DNA of 64,000 nt, taken from NCBI GenBank assembly GCA_032716605.1, contig CM064551.1, forward strand, positions 47,800,674 through 47,864,673, in the 5' to 3' direction. The stretch comes from Paralithodes platypus. Taxonomy: Eukaryota; Arthropoda; Malacostraca; Decapoda; Lithodidae. The notes under the pieces were generated by a model that saw only the letters and a list, made by a program, of their open reading frames with translations, had not been told where the DNA came from and did no database searches. Positions 1-10,215 of the stretch are shown in pieces (position 1 is the first letter of the stretch; each line of letters opens with the position of its first letter). The translations under genes and the position numbers were made by a program.

Positions 1-1
1 T

Positions 2-2290
2 GTATCTGACTCTCAAGGGAGTTCGGGCCAAGGCCTGGGTGTATGGCGGTATTCCCAACCAGGGCATGAAGCCCCACGTCTGGTTCAGGAGCCACAGGTA
101 CTGGCGGACGTACACCGGGACGCTGTGATCCCATCATCCATTCCAGACTTAACATGGCACCACGATGGGATTCAGGCTTCGGCGGAATCCTCTCATGATA
201 GGCCAGATGACAAGGATGAGGTGTCTATAATCTCTGACATGGAGGTGCAAGAGTCGGGTTCAGTTCTAGACGACTCACAGGATAGAAATGATTCACCTCT
301 TAGTTCTTCATCTGCTAAATTTGTCACGGCGGAGGAAATAGATGGGTTATTAGCTACTGCTCTAACTAAATTTTTTGGCCAACAGCCGGAGACTCCTACA
401 GTGGACCTGGGAGCTTCCATGACAAGTTCAAGTGTTCGGCCTCTGATCGCTTCCATTGCTTTAACTAAGATTCCGCACCCTCCCTCTATATCACTAGGCC
501 TGCTTCGGCGGCACTGACTACTTCTAGTGTAAGGGTAGTAGCGGATGTGAATCCTCCCCCTTTAGATAAAGCACAGTTAAGAACGGTAGCTATGCCCCTT
601 TTATACGGTCCAGATGATTCATGGGTACAAATGGTCCCAACTAAGCCAGAGGTAGCACAGTCCACTTTGTCAGGGGAACTTCCAGTGCCACAAGAGTGGG
701 TAATCCAAGGAAATAAATCTAGAAAGTTACGAGCTTTAGATATTATGGGTAATGTACTTGATGTTAATATTAAGGCCATTCCGAACTATTATCACCATGA
801 CTATTTTGTGTATACAGCTACACCTGCACTACCCCCTGCATCAGCTTCAAAACTGTTTTCTGACTGGACCAAGCATGACGGTTTTAATGATATAAAAGCA
901 CTGTCAGCTCTCACTCCAGAATTAGATTTACAAATGGTCACAGGCACAGCCGCTAACCCAGTGTTGAAGGTGGGGCAGTTGGGTCCAGGACCTTGGGTGG
1001 AATGGGAGGTAGAGGCTCAGAACTTTGCGACCACCTTCACCTCAAAATCTTCGCACCAGATTCCTCAGGACAGCCATTCTTGGTTCTCTCTGCCAGTCTT
1101 TTCGGCCGGCGGAGTGCCATCTGCTATGTTTTCTTTTTTAGCTGCGCCCAAAATCAATCTATGCGAACTTAAAGATCCTTTCACTACACCTTCCCCAGCT
1201 CACCTAGACCGGGAGTTTAGGCTACGGGGGAAGGCGTATAGACTTTTTTCCCAATACATTGTTACGCACCAGGTGGCGAAATCTATGCTCAGATCTACTC
1301 AGGCAATCGCGGACGCGGATGTCAGAAGATCGATTGAACTAGCTCGGCGGTTACTCCTTCAGACGTCTATTCAGTCGTTGGGGGATATCCGTACAGCCTT
1401 GCTCGAGACGGTGCGGGCGAGACAGGATCTTAGGATGTCCCTGGTGAAGAAACTAACTGATGGAATTGCGAACCAGGTGGTCATGTCGCTGGTGCTAACC
1501 CCCTCTTTAATGTCCCCTGATGTGTGGAGAACTGTTTTTAACATGGCTCAGGCCTTTAACCCTCTCACCACGGAAGGGCTCTTGAACGCCCATAAAAAAG
1601 CATATAACAGGTACCCGGAAGGCCTCTTGAACGCCCAGTGGTTGAAAGCCTGTGAGCTTCGTGTGCGAGGCGTCGGTCCGACGCATGTAAACAACAGCCG
1701 GCTGGACCGACGCCCCGCATCTCCGGCCACAAGAAGGAGAGCGTCGCTTGTTCGTGTGTGCCTGTATGTTGTTGTCAAGTATCGAAAAGTGGTGTAAAGT
1801 GGCTGTTTTGGCCATAAAGTTATCTCCAATGAAATCATCATCACAGCTCAACCAGTTGACTTAGAGAGCTCTACTTAATGCCATTCTACAGGTAAATAAC
1901 ACAGCTACGCTTGGGGATGCGCGGGAATGCGGGAAGCAGTCTGATTAACGAATATACGGTAGCCTAGCCTAGACGTTTTTCGGCCAAAACACCCGGGTTT
2001 CGAGGAATATATATACTGTATAATACATAGCCGGGGCTGGAGGGTTAAGCACAGTCCCGCCCCTTCTAAGAAACCTGCTTTTAACTTTCCCAAACCCAAA
2101 CCAGTCGCAAAAGCTCAGCCGGGTGGGCCAAAGCCCTTTCATATACCTAAGTCCTCTTCCCCCCCAAGGTCAGTACAGGTATAAACAAGGTAAGTTTGCA
2201 GGTCATAAAGGACGAAAGTATAACAGACCGGGCCAGGGCCCGTCTTCTGCCAACGCCGGCCAGTCGGCTAAGCATCCACCACCACAAAAT
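2..2290 (+). pseudogene. DIRS gag-like protein, copy 1 (partial, frameshifted, MITE-interrupted)
   Basis: The frame is open from base 2 to 517. It shifts frame between about 480 and 547 and runs on to the MITE at 1560. After the MITE it resumes at 2049 with a basic, proline-rich tail. The same protein is encoded in DIRS copy 2 (15170-16918 plus 23287-23600) and copy 3 (58248-59690 plus 44480-45587), which confirms the join. Shared landmarks are an acidic SSxPDL region, a PMPLLYGPD motif and a C-terminal KFPKPYSKPK-like basic stretch that could bind nucleic acid. The expected role is a structural or RNA-binding protein of the DIRS particle; this is inferred from position. The codons between 1560 and about 1797 that continue the frame belong to the inserted MITE, not to gag. 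Confidence 0.75.
1560..2044 (+). mobile_element. piggyBac-type MITE (subfamily A) in DIRS gag
   Basis: The 485-bp insert is flanked on both sides by TTAA (1556-1559 and 2045-2048). It begins CCCTCTCACC and ends GGCTGGAGGG, the CCC...GGG arrangement of piggyBac elements. Two copies of GGAAGGGCTCTTGAACGCCC-like sequence sit just inside the left end, exactly as in the autonomous piggyBac at 28178-32583 (opposite strand). The right half also matches it, including a block around AGAGAGCTCTACT. A near-identical inverted copy lies at 10396-10875. It has no coding capacity and was presumably mobilised by the piggyBac transposase family. Confidence 0.93.
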
Positions 2291-3934
2291 TACCCAGTCT
2301 TTACATCCAAACTATTTCTAGTGCCCAAAAGGGACAGTGTTCAGATGAGGCCAGTCGTAGACCTGTCTTATCTGAACCTCCATATTCACAACGTGTCATT
2401 CAGGATGCTGACAGTAAACCAGATCAGGCTAACACTTCCGCCGGGAGGATGGATGTGTTCTTTAGACCTGACAGACGCGTATTGGCACGTCTCGGTAAAC
2501 AAAAGATTTCAACGGTTTCTGGCCTTAAGAATAAAGCATCAGACTTATGTCTTTCAGAGGATGCCGTTTGGATTGAACCTAGCACCTCGCTTATTCACGA
2601 AATTAGTCCGGCAAGCCCTGATGCCCTTGTTAGAGCAAGGGATCAGGATTTTGTGGTATCTAGACGACTGGCTAGTGGTGGCAGAGACGGAACAAGTATG
2701 CATAAATCATGTCAACATAACATTAAATCATGTCAAAACTCTAGGGTTCAAGGTCAACCTGGTAAAGTCAAACCTTGTTCCCTCACGAGTAGTTCAGTGG
2801 ATAGGGCTGGTCTGGGACACAGCTACTCTCACTCTGAGTCAGAGTGTGGACAATCGCAACAGATTTGGCAGGAAATTGTTTCTGTTCCTTCACAGTCTGA
2901 CTACGACACGGAGAATCTGGGAGTCTCTGGTCGGCTCTCTCAACTGGATTCAACTAACTGTAAGGTTGGGCCGGTTGAGAGTCAAACGTTTAATATTGGA
3001 GGGCAACAAATATATTCCGCTATTGCCGGCGAAAAAATTATGGCCCATACCAAAATTAATCCACAACTTACTAGCGGTCTGGGCGAAGAGGGAAACGTTA
3101 CACTCAGTCATGTCATGGACCTCTCCTCCGCCGACGGTATGGGTAGACACGGATGCGTCAGGAACGATAGGTTGGGGCTTTCAGTCAAACCAAGGGCACC
3201 AGGGTCACAGGCTTTGGTCCCATTTAGAAATCTCCCACATCAATGTCAAAGAATTACTAGTCCCCTTATATTTCCTTCAGGCTCACGGCTCTACTTTACG
3301 GGGCAAGTCAGTGGCCTTCAGAATGGACAATCTGAATGCAGTTCACTGTATTCAGAAACAAGGGTCAACGAGATCTCGGAAGTTGCTAAACGTGTCAGAA
3401 AAGATTTTTATTCTAGCCAACAGGCTGGACATTCATCTTAACGCATCTTATCTCCCAGGCGTAGCAAACGTCTGGGCAGACGCTCTGTCTCGGAGACAGA
3501 GCACATCAGTAGAATGGGCGCTCAAGCAAACCATTTTCAACCAAATGATTGCGGAGCCTTACCATCCACAAGTGGATTTATTTGCGTCAGAGGAGACTGA
3601 CAAACTCCCACTGTACCTCACCCGCCGGACGATAACGCCGGCGGGCGGGCCAGACGCACTGGTGACAGACTGGAACAGGTGGAGTTCCATTTATCTGTTT
3701 CCGCCGCCAGATGCGTCTCTAATGTGCCACGTAGTAAACAAACTACAGGATTATCGGGGCATAGTCTCGCTAATCACGCCCCTGTGGCCGGCGCAGTTGT
3801 GGTACCAGCAATTGAAGACGTGGTACCCGCACCCGGTGTCACTCCCGGTCGGGTTTTTCCACTTAGACACAATTGGCAACCTAAAGACCTCGCTGACTTT
3901 TGCATTATGGACATTCAGGAGGCCAAGTGGCTAG
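2123..3934 (+). CDS. DIRS reverse transcriptase / RNase H polyprotein (603 aa)
   Basis: This is the reverse transcriptase of the DIRS element. RT blocks include LFLVPKRDS (about 65-72), SLDLTDAYWHV (113-123), MPFGLNLAPR (147-156) and the catalytic YLDDW box at 179-183. RNase H follows, with D342/D344 in VDTDAS, E377 in KELL, D402 in FRMDN and D453 in WADALS, so the acidic catalytic set looks complete. The last about 120 residues contain VDLFAS and YLFPPP, which fall where DIRS elements carry a methyltransferase-like region; that label is tentative. The first about 55 codons are basic and resemble the gag C-terminus of copy 2, while the RT N-terminus present in copies 2 and 3 is missing. This suggests a deletion fused gag to RT. 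The frame overlaps the recombinase frame by 256 bp. Confidence 0.9.
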   Translation: MGQSPFIYLSPLPPQGQYRYKQGKFAGHKGRKYNRPGQGPSSANAGQSAKHPPPQNYPVFTSKLFLVPKRDSVQMRPVVDLSYLNLHIHNVSFRMLTVNQIRLTLPPGGWMCSLDLTDAYWHVSVNKRFQRFLALRIKHQTYVFQRMPFGLNLAPRLFTKLVRQALMPLLEQGIRILWYLDDWLVVAETEQVCINHVNITLNHVKTLGFKVNLVKSNLVPSRVVQWIGLVWDTATLTLSQSVDNRNRFGRKLFLFLHSLTTTRRIWESLVGSLNWIQLTVRLGRLRVKRLILEGNKYIPLLPAKKLWPIPKLIHNLLAVWAKRETLHSVMSWTSPPPTVWVDTDASGTIGWGFQSNQGHQGHRLWSHLEISHINVKELLVPLYFLQAHGSTLRGKSVAFRMDNLNAVHCIQKQGSTRSRKLLNVSEKIFILANRLDIHLNASYLPGVANVWADALSRRQSTSVEWALKQTIFNQMIAEPYHPQVDLFASEETDKLPLYLTRRTITPAGGPDALVTDWNRWSSIYLFPPPDASLMCHVVNKLQDYRGIVSLITPLWPAQLWYQQLKTWYPHPVSLPVGFFHLDTIGNLKTSLTFALWTFRRPSG

Positions 3935-4887
3935 CACCATATGGTAGAGACGTGACCAATAAATTCATGAATCAATATACCCAGTCTACTAAGCGACAGT
4001 ATCAATCGCATTGGCAAGCCTTTACTTCTTGGATTCTTAGAACAGAACAAACTGTGCCCTCGGTGGCTTTGGTTTTTAATTACTTAAATTATCTGTTCGA
4101 GCAGAAACGTTTATCTGTAGTAACGTTAAAAAATCACTTAACAGCGATTAGGATGCCATTTTTGGACCTTACCGGTCTCACCATACCAGTCGCGGAGGAA
4201 ACAGGTTTTATGAGGGCATGTTTTAAACTCCGCCCACCTCCCCGTCAGCTCATGCCTACCTGGTCTCTGGACAAAGCATTGTCGTTACTTCATTCCCGTC
4301 TGTACCAAAATACTGCAGACTTTACATTACTTTTAAAAAGGGCAGTATTCCTTATGGCTTTGGCTACCGGGAACAGAGTATCTGAGCTGGCGGCGATGAG
4401 CAACACACCTAATTGCCTCAGGTTTGGTAGGCTTAATGAGTGTATTCACATTGCACCTTCCCCAGGGTTCATAGCCAAGAATGAGCACAGTGAACACGTG
4501 TTTTCAGAGTTCACGGTGCCGGCGTTGAAAAGGGGAAAGGGGCACCATAATTTATGTCCAGTGCAAGCTCTAACCAAATATTTGAGAGTGGCACCTCTAA
4601 ATCACCAGGGTGCTTTATGGGTAGCAAGTACGGGTAAACGCTTGATGAAACGTAGACTGGCTTCTCTCTTGGTCGAGGTCATTAAAGAGAGTAATCCCGG
4701 CGTTGTGGGTAGGGCCCACGATTTACGCAAGTGGGCAGCTTCTTTACGTTTCCTTAAAAAAAAATCTGTTGAAGATATTACGTCCACACAGTTGTGGGCC
4801 TCTAATCATACGTTTTTGACTCTATACCTTTCAGTAGCTCTAGACAAGCCTTCCTTGCCATGTATAGCTTTAAGGCAGAGGGTCTAG
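3679..4887 (+). CDS. DIRS tyrosine recombinase (402 aa)
   Basis: This is the integrase of the DIRS element, a tyrosine recombinase expected to insert a circular DNA intermediate. An N-terminal SAM-like DNA-binding region spans roughly residues 85-190. The catalytic core shows R233 in ATGNRVSELAAM, H347-D-L-R350 in AHDLRKW, W373/H377 in LWASNH and a candidate nucleophile Y383 in TLYLS. This is the expected R...HxxR...H/W...Y order. The first about 60 codons overlap the conserved end of the RT frame and may not be translated; conservation with copy 2 begins near NWQPKDLADF at about residue 65. Length and motifs are consistent with an intact protein. Copy 2 (25883-26928) and copy 3 (about 39185-39336) carry broken versions. 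Confidence 0.88.
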   Translation: MEFHLSVSAARCVSNVPRSKQTTGLSGHSLANHAPVAGAVVVPAIEDVVPAPGVTPGRVFPLRHNWQPKDLADFCIMDIQEAKWLAPYGRDVTNKFMNQYTQSTKRQYQSHWQAFTSWILRTEQTVPSVALVFNYLNYLFEQKRLSVVTLKNHLTAIRMPFLDLTGLTIPVAEETGFMRACFKLRPPPRQLMPTWSLDKALSLLHSRLYQNTADFTLLLKRAVFLMALATGNRVSELAAMSNTPNCLRFGRLNECIHIAPSPGFIAKNEHSEHVFSEFTVPALKRGKGHHNLCPVQALTKYLRVAPLNHQGALWVASTGKRLMKRRLASLLVEVIKESNPGVVGRAHDLRKWAASLRFLKKKSVEDITSTQLWASNHTFLTLYLSVALDKPSLPCIALRQRV

Positions 4888-5465
4888 GTGGCCCCTAAGT
4901 CACTTATTGTTTAATTTCAAGAAAAGGGGAGGGGGGGTGCAGTCAGTGTAACATAGGACACCCTAGACCCCGCCGGAGTATGAGAGCTGTGATACTGTTT
5001 ATTGGTGTTGTGATATGTAAATTTATCTGTACTATTCATTACAGGAAATTGTGCTAGTACAATTATAGTACAAACAACAGTGTTGTTGTAAGTAGTTTTT
5101 GGGCTGAGAAGCAATCTAATTTTAAGCATTGGTTATAGTTTGCAAGATATATCCACTAATTTTATGGGGTTTATATGTGCACATATAAACTTATAAGTTT
5201 TATTTTTCACCACTTAATTTAAGTGGTGTGCCTTGTTAACTGGCGGATCTGTTCTCAGAATCTCAGAGTTAACCCCTTTTTATCAAGCAGGCTTCTTTGA
5301 AGCACGCTCCTGCTTGTACCCCTTTTGTATATATGTGCTGTATAAAGTTTATGCGCCAAATATATCTTTTTTACAAAGTAAGAATACTATGTGGTTGTTT
5401 GATTATCTGCCTTTGCTAGAGTTATGATATGATTACGAATGTCCCCCTCCAGTCTTAGATATCAG
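4888..5465 (+). other. DIRS copy 1 3' non-coding region
   Basis: No gene lies here. A G-rich run (about 4923-4938) follows the recombinase stop. The stretch with CCTAGACCCCGCCGGAGTAT near 4964 matches, in reverse complement, the minus-strand segment at 38985-39175 (DIRS copy 3), so this is element sequence and not host flank. Two short palindromes lie at 5169-5228. The rest is AT-rich. Confidence 0.65.
5169..5228. repeat. Two perfect short palindromes in the DIRS 3' region
   Basis: Positions 5169-5190 form a 22-bp perfect palindrome centred on TGCA. Positions 5208-5228 form two 10-bp perfect arms (CACCACTTAA and TTAAGTGGTG) around a single T. They are 17 bp apart, downstream of the tyrosine recombinase frame. 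Confidence 0.9.
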
Positions 5466-5575
5466 GCATAATCATCAATGATGGAGGGGCCACTAATAAA
5501 TTATAGGTTTGACTCCTGCAAGGAGATAAAGAAAACCTAATATTTAGTAGTGGCCCCGTAATCATTGACGACTGG
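5466..5575. repeat. About 110-bp imperfect palindrome unit (full)
   Basis: The left arm runs ATCATCAATGATGGAGGGGC onward through CCACTAATAAATTATAGG. The right arm, reading back from the other end, is TCGTCAATGATTACGGGGCC onward through ACTACTAAATATTAGG. They can pair over about 35 bp around a loop that contains GACTCCTGCAAGGAG. A second full unit is at 27785-27892. Half units are at 5927-5998 and 26929-27003. Confidence 0.85.
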
Positions 5576-5926
5576 GGCCCTCCCGACCATCCCCTTCCCA
5601 TTCGTTGATGTATTAAGGATTTTGGTTTACTTGATATGTCAGTGAAGGAAGAATGACGCCTGAGTCAGCGTCTGGTCAAAGATCCACACAAGTACATCCA
5701 CGATTATATGGAAAGCTTATGAATAGTTATTCTTATTTTCTTTTTGTTTTTTATTTGTTACAAAGTTTTTTCGTAGTGAGAACCCAATTTCATAATGACT
5801 GAACCATGAGTGAGGTTGCGTGTGCTCATGATGAAGGCTCCTCAATTTTTTATGCTCTGCGCGGTAGATTCAAACTACGGCGGATGAGTGTTTGAAGAGG
5901 GTGCCTTATGTAATAGGCATAATCGT
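5576..5926. other. No recognisable gene
   Basis: I see no coding potential or known element here. The segment is bounded by a full palindrome unit on the left and an inverted half unit on the right, so it may be the interior of a fold-back structure (5507-5994) whose arms share about 70 bp. Confidence 0.5.
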
Positions 5927-5998
5927 CAATGATTACGGGGCCACTACTAAATATTAGGTTTTCTTTATCTCCTTGCAGGAGTCAAACCTATAATAAGT
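5927..5998. repeat. Half palindrome unit, inverted relative to 5507-5575
   Basis: The sequence from TCGTCAATGATTACGGGGCC to GAGTCAAACCTATAA is the reverse complement of 5507-5575, nearly perfect over about 70 bp. It ends exactly where the piggyBac remnant begins. Confidence 0.85.
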
Positions 5999-6773
5999 GA
6001 AAAGGACACATATAAGTAATAATAAGTGCCTTCAATAACAATATGAACAAGTGAAAGTGACACTAAGATATATATTTCTAACAATAAATAAGTGAAAATG
6101 ACACTCAATAAGCCTAGGCCAGTCAAAGTGACAGTATAATAATAATAAAACTAAGTATAAGTGAAAGAGACACACACAAGTAATAATAAGTGCCTTCATA
6201 ACAATATGAACAAGTGACAGTGACACTATATATATTATTAGCTTACCTAACAATACATAAAAGGGGAAATGACACTACCAATTATCAAAGTCCAGTGAAA
6301 GGGACACTATAATCATGATAATAATAATAAAACGAAGTAATAAGTGACAGAGACACAAATAAGTTCATGTAAATAACTTTATTGAGTGAAAATAACATAA
6401 TAACTATAATAAATGACAGAATAACCAATGAAAAACTATCAAATCGCTTCCCGGCATAATTGCGGGTGGAGCGACGAGTGCAACTGGGCATCGTAGCCGG
6501 GGCCGCGGTTGAGTGTTCGGACGCGCCGAGGTAAATACGCGGCAAAAGTTACCTCCACTTCCATCACCATCACTCCGGAACCAGTTGAGCTAGAGAGCTC
6601 TACTCAAAGCCATTCTACGCAGCAAGGTAAGGCGCCCATTTATATATATATATGTTTGATTAATGTAGGTAATATATTAAGCGAGATTAGCCTTAGTTTA
6701 CTTTTGTTGATATTCGGCCAGATCGCCCGGATACGAGCTCCGTCCTTTGGTGAGCCTGCCCGTGCCAGGAGGG
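5999..6773 (+). mobile_element. piggyBac remnant (3' portion, subfamily C)
   Basis: The right end GCCAGGAGGG is followed by TTAA (6774-6777), and the last about 60 bp match the right end of the MITE at 27171-27650. Further left, GCGACGAGTGCA and GTTCGGACGCG blocks (about 6470-6530) match the autonomous piggyBac near 28380-28450 in reverse complement. The region 6000-6370 carries many GTGAAAGTGACAC-like motifs also found in the repeat array of that element (28588-29270). No left terminus was found; the copy is cut off at the palindrome half unit. It has no transposase coding. Confidence 0.72.
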
Positions 6774-6777
6774 TTAA

Positions 6778-7195
6778 ATGGACGCTGTTAGTGGAGAATG
6801 TTGACCGACGGGCTAGTTGTTCTCCCTACCTCCCGACACGTCAGCTCATGACGGCGGGGTCAAGTAACAAGTCCTTGTCGTCACTAACTTCTCAGGCATT
6901 TAGTTACCATCTCTGAGCAGGCAGCATGACCAACGAACCTAACACCCTATTTCCGGCGACTCGTTAGGGTTCTAATTACGCCCTTCAATGTTTCAGGGTG
7001 ATCAGTGAACTCTTTGGCCTCTCGGAGAGGGTCCCGGTTTTTCTCAACCGGACGCAACTGGTGTTCGGTAACCTAAGGGGTCACGTTATGACAGGGGCGT
7101 TCGCCCCTGTTTTTTACGTGGGAAAGGTGATGACGAGTAACAACCTAGGCTCGGTGGGGCATGCACTTGACTCGGGTCACGGACACGGGTTTAGT
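6778..7195. other. No recognisable gene
   Basis: About 420 bp lie between the piggyBac remnant and the TA of the pogo-like element. Short open frames are present but lack any recognisable motif. The inverted pair CAGGGGCGTTCG / CGCCCCTG near 7091-7110 could form a small hairpin. Confidence 0.4.
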
Positions 7196-7662
7196 TACCG
7201 TCATCTGGGGTGGCTTCGGACATGTGGACAACTTCGGACATTTTGGATAAAAAGTAAAACAAATAAAAATAGAGAGAAGAGGAGTTTGGTATTGAAAAAT
7301 AGATGTGTAGCATTCAAGAGGAATGTTGTAACTATATGTAGGATGAACTAATAATTTAAATTAATTAATTTAATTTGTGGTAAATATTTGTGAATATGTA
7401 ACAAAGAAAACACATGTTTTTGTAAGTGTGTCAAACTTCTACTGAGCATAATTAATGGGATGTGAGGAAGACAAGTAACCTACACCAGAATGTTCTACAA
7501 TTATCTGCGAGACCATACACACAGTAACTCTTTCCCCAAAGTTCATAATACACAGCCTATAGCCCTAACAATTTACTTTTATTGTTTTCCAGATTTATTG
7601 GGGTGTTTTCGGACATAGTTTGGGGTGATTTCGGACATCTAATATTAGTTACAAGGACCTTC

Positions 7663-7801
7663 ACACAACCACTTACGCCAACAACACAACCTACACTCAA
7701 TGAGAGCTCTGTGGGAAAGCCCGATCGTGGCCATGGCCTTCCTCAGGGACTCGGGGCTGTTCGGCCAGGCAGCTTAGGGAACAACAACAACAACAACAAC
7801 A
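7663..7801 (+). mobile_element. 5'-truncated LINE D fragment with (CAA)n tail
   Basis: The 139-bp segment matches the last about 130 bp of the LINE at 52954-56310, including the GGCAGCTTAGGGAACAACAA end and the (CAA)n tail. It is flanked by a 12-bp direct repeat ACAAGGACCTTC (7651-7662 and 7802-7813); the first three bases are ambiguous with the tail. This is a typical target-primed reverse-transcription insertion. Confidence 0.92.
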
Positions 7802-8020
7802 ACAAGGACCTTCTAATATGAACAACAATTAGTACCTAAGTGTATGGTACTCTTACCTAGCCATACATAGCGAGCATCCGTCGAATCATGTCATCATCTG
7901 TCATCTTGCTCCCGTTTGAGTAACGCCAATTAAAGGATGCTTAAGACTGAGTAAGGTGTCAGATGTTGACATGATTTGGTGGATGTTTGCTGTGTAAGGT
8001 TAGGTAAGAGTATCATATTA

Positions 8021-8039
8021 CATTTCTTTTCATTCACAG
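8021..8039 (+). promoter_or_regulatory. Candidate splice acceptor before the transposase ATG
   Basis: A pyrimidine-rich run ending in TTCATTCACAG lies 8 bp before the ATG at 8048. It looks like a 3' splice site, which would place a 5' untranslated exon upstream. The donor was not identified. Confidence 0.4.
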
Positions 8040-8047
8040 GAGTAAAA

Positions 8048-9908
8048 ATGCCACGGATATATAAACCAAAGCCACACAACAAGAAAAGGAAATACAACAG
8101 TCATGTATGTCAAGACAAATTAAAGAAAGCAAAAGATGATATACAAAAGAAGAACATGAGTGTACGTGAGGCTGCTAAAAAGTGGAAGTTAAGTAAGAGC
8201 ACCTTACATGACTATATAAAAGGGAAACATAGTAAACCTGCTGGTGGACAGACAGTATTGTCAGCAGAGGAGGAACAACAACTGTGTGATAGAGTGGTTA
8301 CTTTGGGTCAGTGGGGATTTCCAATAGATACTCTAGACCTACGTATGCTTGTTAAATCTTACCTAGACAAGCGGGGTGTAAAAGTAAATAAATTTAAAAA
8401 CAATGTACCAGGTAAAGAATGGGGTCAATCATTTCTGAAACGACATAAAGATAAACTCACAAGACGTCTCTCAGAAAACATCAAGCGAGTGAGGGCAGAA
8501 GTTTCCGAAGAGACCCTGAGAGAGTATTATGATAATTTGAAAATAACATTGGAAGGTGTTCCTCCTGAAAATATCATAAACTATGATGAAACAAACCTCA
8601 CCGATGACCCGGGAAAAAAAGAAAGTGCTAGTGAAGAGAGGAACAAAATATCCCGAGAGGATTATGAACACCACAAAATCCTCTATCTCCATCATGTTTT
8701 CAGGCACAGCGTCGGGGCACTTACTACCACCATATGTGGTATATAAGGCCTTACATCTATACGACACATGGACAGAAGGGGGGCCACCAGGGACTAGATA
8801 CAACCGGTCACAAAGTGGATGGTTCGAGTTTGCCTGCTTTGAAGATTGGTTCAACAAAATCATCCTGCCATATGCTGAACAAAGATCTGGAAGAGTAGTT
8901 ATGATTGGCGATAACCTTGCCAGTCATCTCACACCAACTGTAATAAAGGCCTGTGAGGATAATGATATAGCCTTTGTACTGCTGCCACCAAACTCGACGC
9001 ACCTCACACAACCCCTAGATGTAGCAGTGTTCAGACCATTGAAAATCTATTGGCGGCAGGTGTTGGAAGATTATAAGATGAGTACAAGTGGCAGGCTGCG
9101 TGCTTCCCTGCCCAAAGACATTTTTCCATCATTGCTAACTGAGCTCCTGGATAAAGTAAATGTAACTGTAGCAACAAATTTAAAGAGTGGGTTCAAAAAG
9201 TGCGGAATCTTTCCATTAGATGCCCAACAAGTCATATCAAGGCTTCCGCCAGATCAAAGTTCTTCACAGGATGATTCACAATCAGATGCAGGAATGGCAG
9301 CCAGAAACATAGATAAGTCTGTAATGAACATGCTCAATGAAATGAGGTATGGCAAGAATGCTGGACATCAACCACCTCAAACTACCGCCACAAGAAAGCG
9401 ACGTTTGAATGTCCCACCAGGTCGGAGTATTGGGGCCTCAGCACTAGCTTTGGACGAGCAGCTACCTTCAACAAGCACCGGTAGGTCTACTACAGACACT
9501 GGTCGGGAAATCCCCAGCGCAAATGACTCGCCTTTGGACAGCCAGGAACAGGAAGTAGATGATATATCCGTACCGGTAAGCCAGGCTGAAAATACCGGTA
9601 ATGAAGAAGAATCTCTACAGTCCAACATTGGTGATGTATCCCCTTCTACATGGGTTATTGTTAAAGTTCCGTTTGATGGTAAGAAGAAACATCGACATTA
9701 TATTGCAGTCATAGTAAAGGTTCTACCAGAAATACATGTTCGTTTCCTAAAGCATGTGAAGGGCACAAGTAACGTCTTCATTAACCCAGTTATTGATGAT
9801 TACAGTGATATAGACAAGGGTGACATAGTACAAATCCTGCCAGAACCAATACTAGACAAGAAGTGCAGAATGCTGTTCAGTGTTGATGTAAATAAATGGC
9901 CAAAATAA
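8048..9908 (+). pseudogene. pogo-like transposase (CENP-B/jerky type), one frameshift
   Basis: This is a cut-and-paste transposase. The N-terminus (MPRIYKPKPHNKKRK) is basic, followed by a helix-turn-helix (MSVREAAKKWKLSKSTL, about residues 37-53) of the pipsqueak/CENP-B kind and a second DNA-binding half (about 70-145). The DDE_1-like catalytic core has D in NYDETN (about 180), D in MIGDNLASH and a third D in LTQPLDVAVF, the DDD signature of pogo relatives. The reading frame breaks in an A-run near 8613-8632; a one-base slip or assembly error would explain it. The C-terminus extends about 200 residues past the core and ends in a compact region with VIVKVPFDGKKKHRHY that I cannot assign. ATG 8048 is chosen because it starts the conserved basic segment. 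Confidence 0.88.
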
Positions 9909-10215
9909 TAGAGAGAGAGAGAAATAGAGAGGGTTGAAGAGCTATAGAGAGGAGAGAGAAAGCGAGCGAGCAGGGGGAGAGAAAGTGAGAGAGAGAGGGG
10001 TGGGAGAGAAAGCGAGAGAGAGAGAGAGAGGGGGTAGAGGGGGGGGCCAGGGGAGGGTGGGGCCGAGAGAGGTGGTAGAGGGCGGGGCCAGGGGAGGGTG
10101 GGGCCAAGAGAAGGGTGGGAGAGGGCGGGGCCAGGGGAGGGCGGGGCCAGGAGAAGGGTGGGAGAGAGATCGATATCGAGAGAGAGAGGTGGTAGAGGGC
10201 GGGGCCAAGTGAGAG
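9909..10215 (+). repeat. GA-rich microsatellite and GGGGCC minisatellite
   Basis: A (GA)n-rich block (9909-10030) passes into about five imperfect repeats of a 27-35-bp unit containing GGGCGGGGCCAGG and GAGAAGGGTGGGAGAG. It starts immediately after the transposase stop. Long proline- or arginine-rich frames across it are low-complexity artefacts. Confidence 0.9.

Larger units (their letters stand above)
1..5575 (+). mobile_element. DIRS-like retrotransposon, copy 1 (5' end outside window)
   Basis: The order is gag-like frame, RT plus RNase H, overlapping tyrosine recombinase, then a non-coding end rich in palindromes. This is the gene order of DIRS-type retrotransposons, which integrate with a tyrosine recombinase instead of a DDE integrase. 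No LTR or aspartic protease was seen. The left end lies outside the window. The copy is damaged by a gag frameshift near 500, a 485-bp MITE at 1560-2044 and an apparent deletion between gag and RT, but the RT/RNase H and recombinase frames are open. Copies 2 and 3 of the same family lie at 14918-26928 and 38985-60740. The right limit is set at the end of the hairpin repeat at 5466-5575 and is uncertain. Confidence 0.85.

Noticed and set aside
1560..1797. C-terminal end of the gag frame reading into 1797
   Set aside because: Codons beyond 1559 are MITE sequence; comparison with DIRS copies 2 and 3 shows that gag resumes after 2048.
6900..6960. Short resemblance of CAGCATGACCAACGAACCTAA to the DIRS recombinase sequence CAGCGATGAGCAACGAACC
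   Set aside because: The match does not extend on either side, so I treat it as chance or as too degraded to call.
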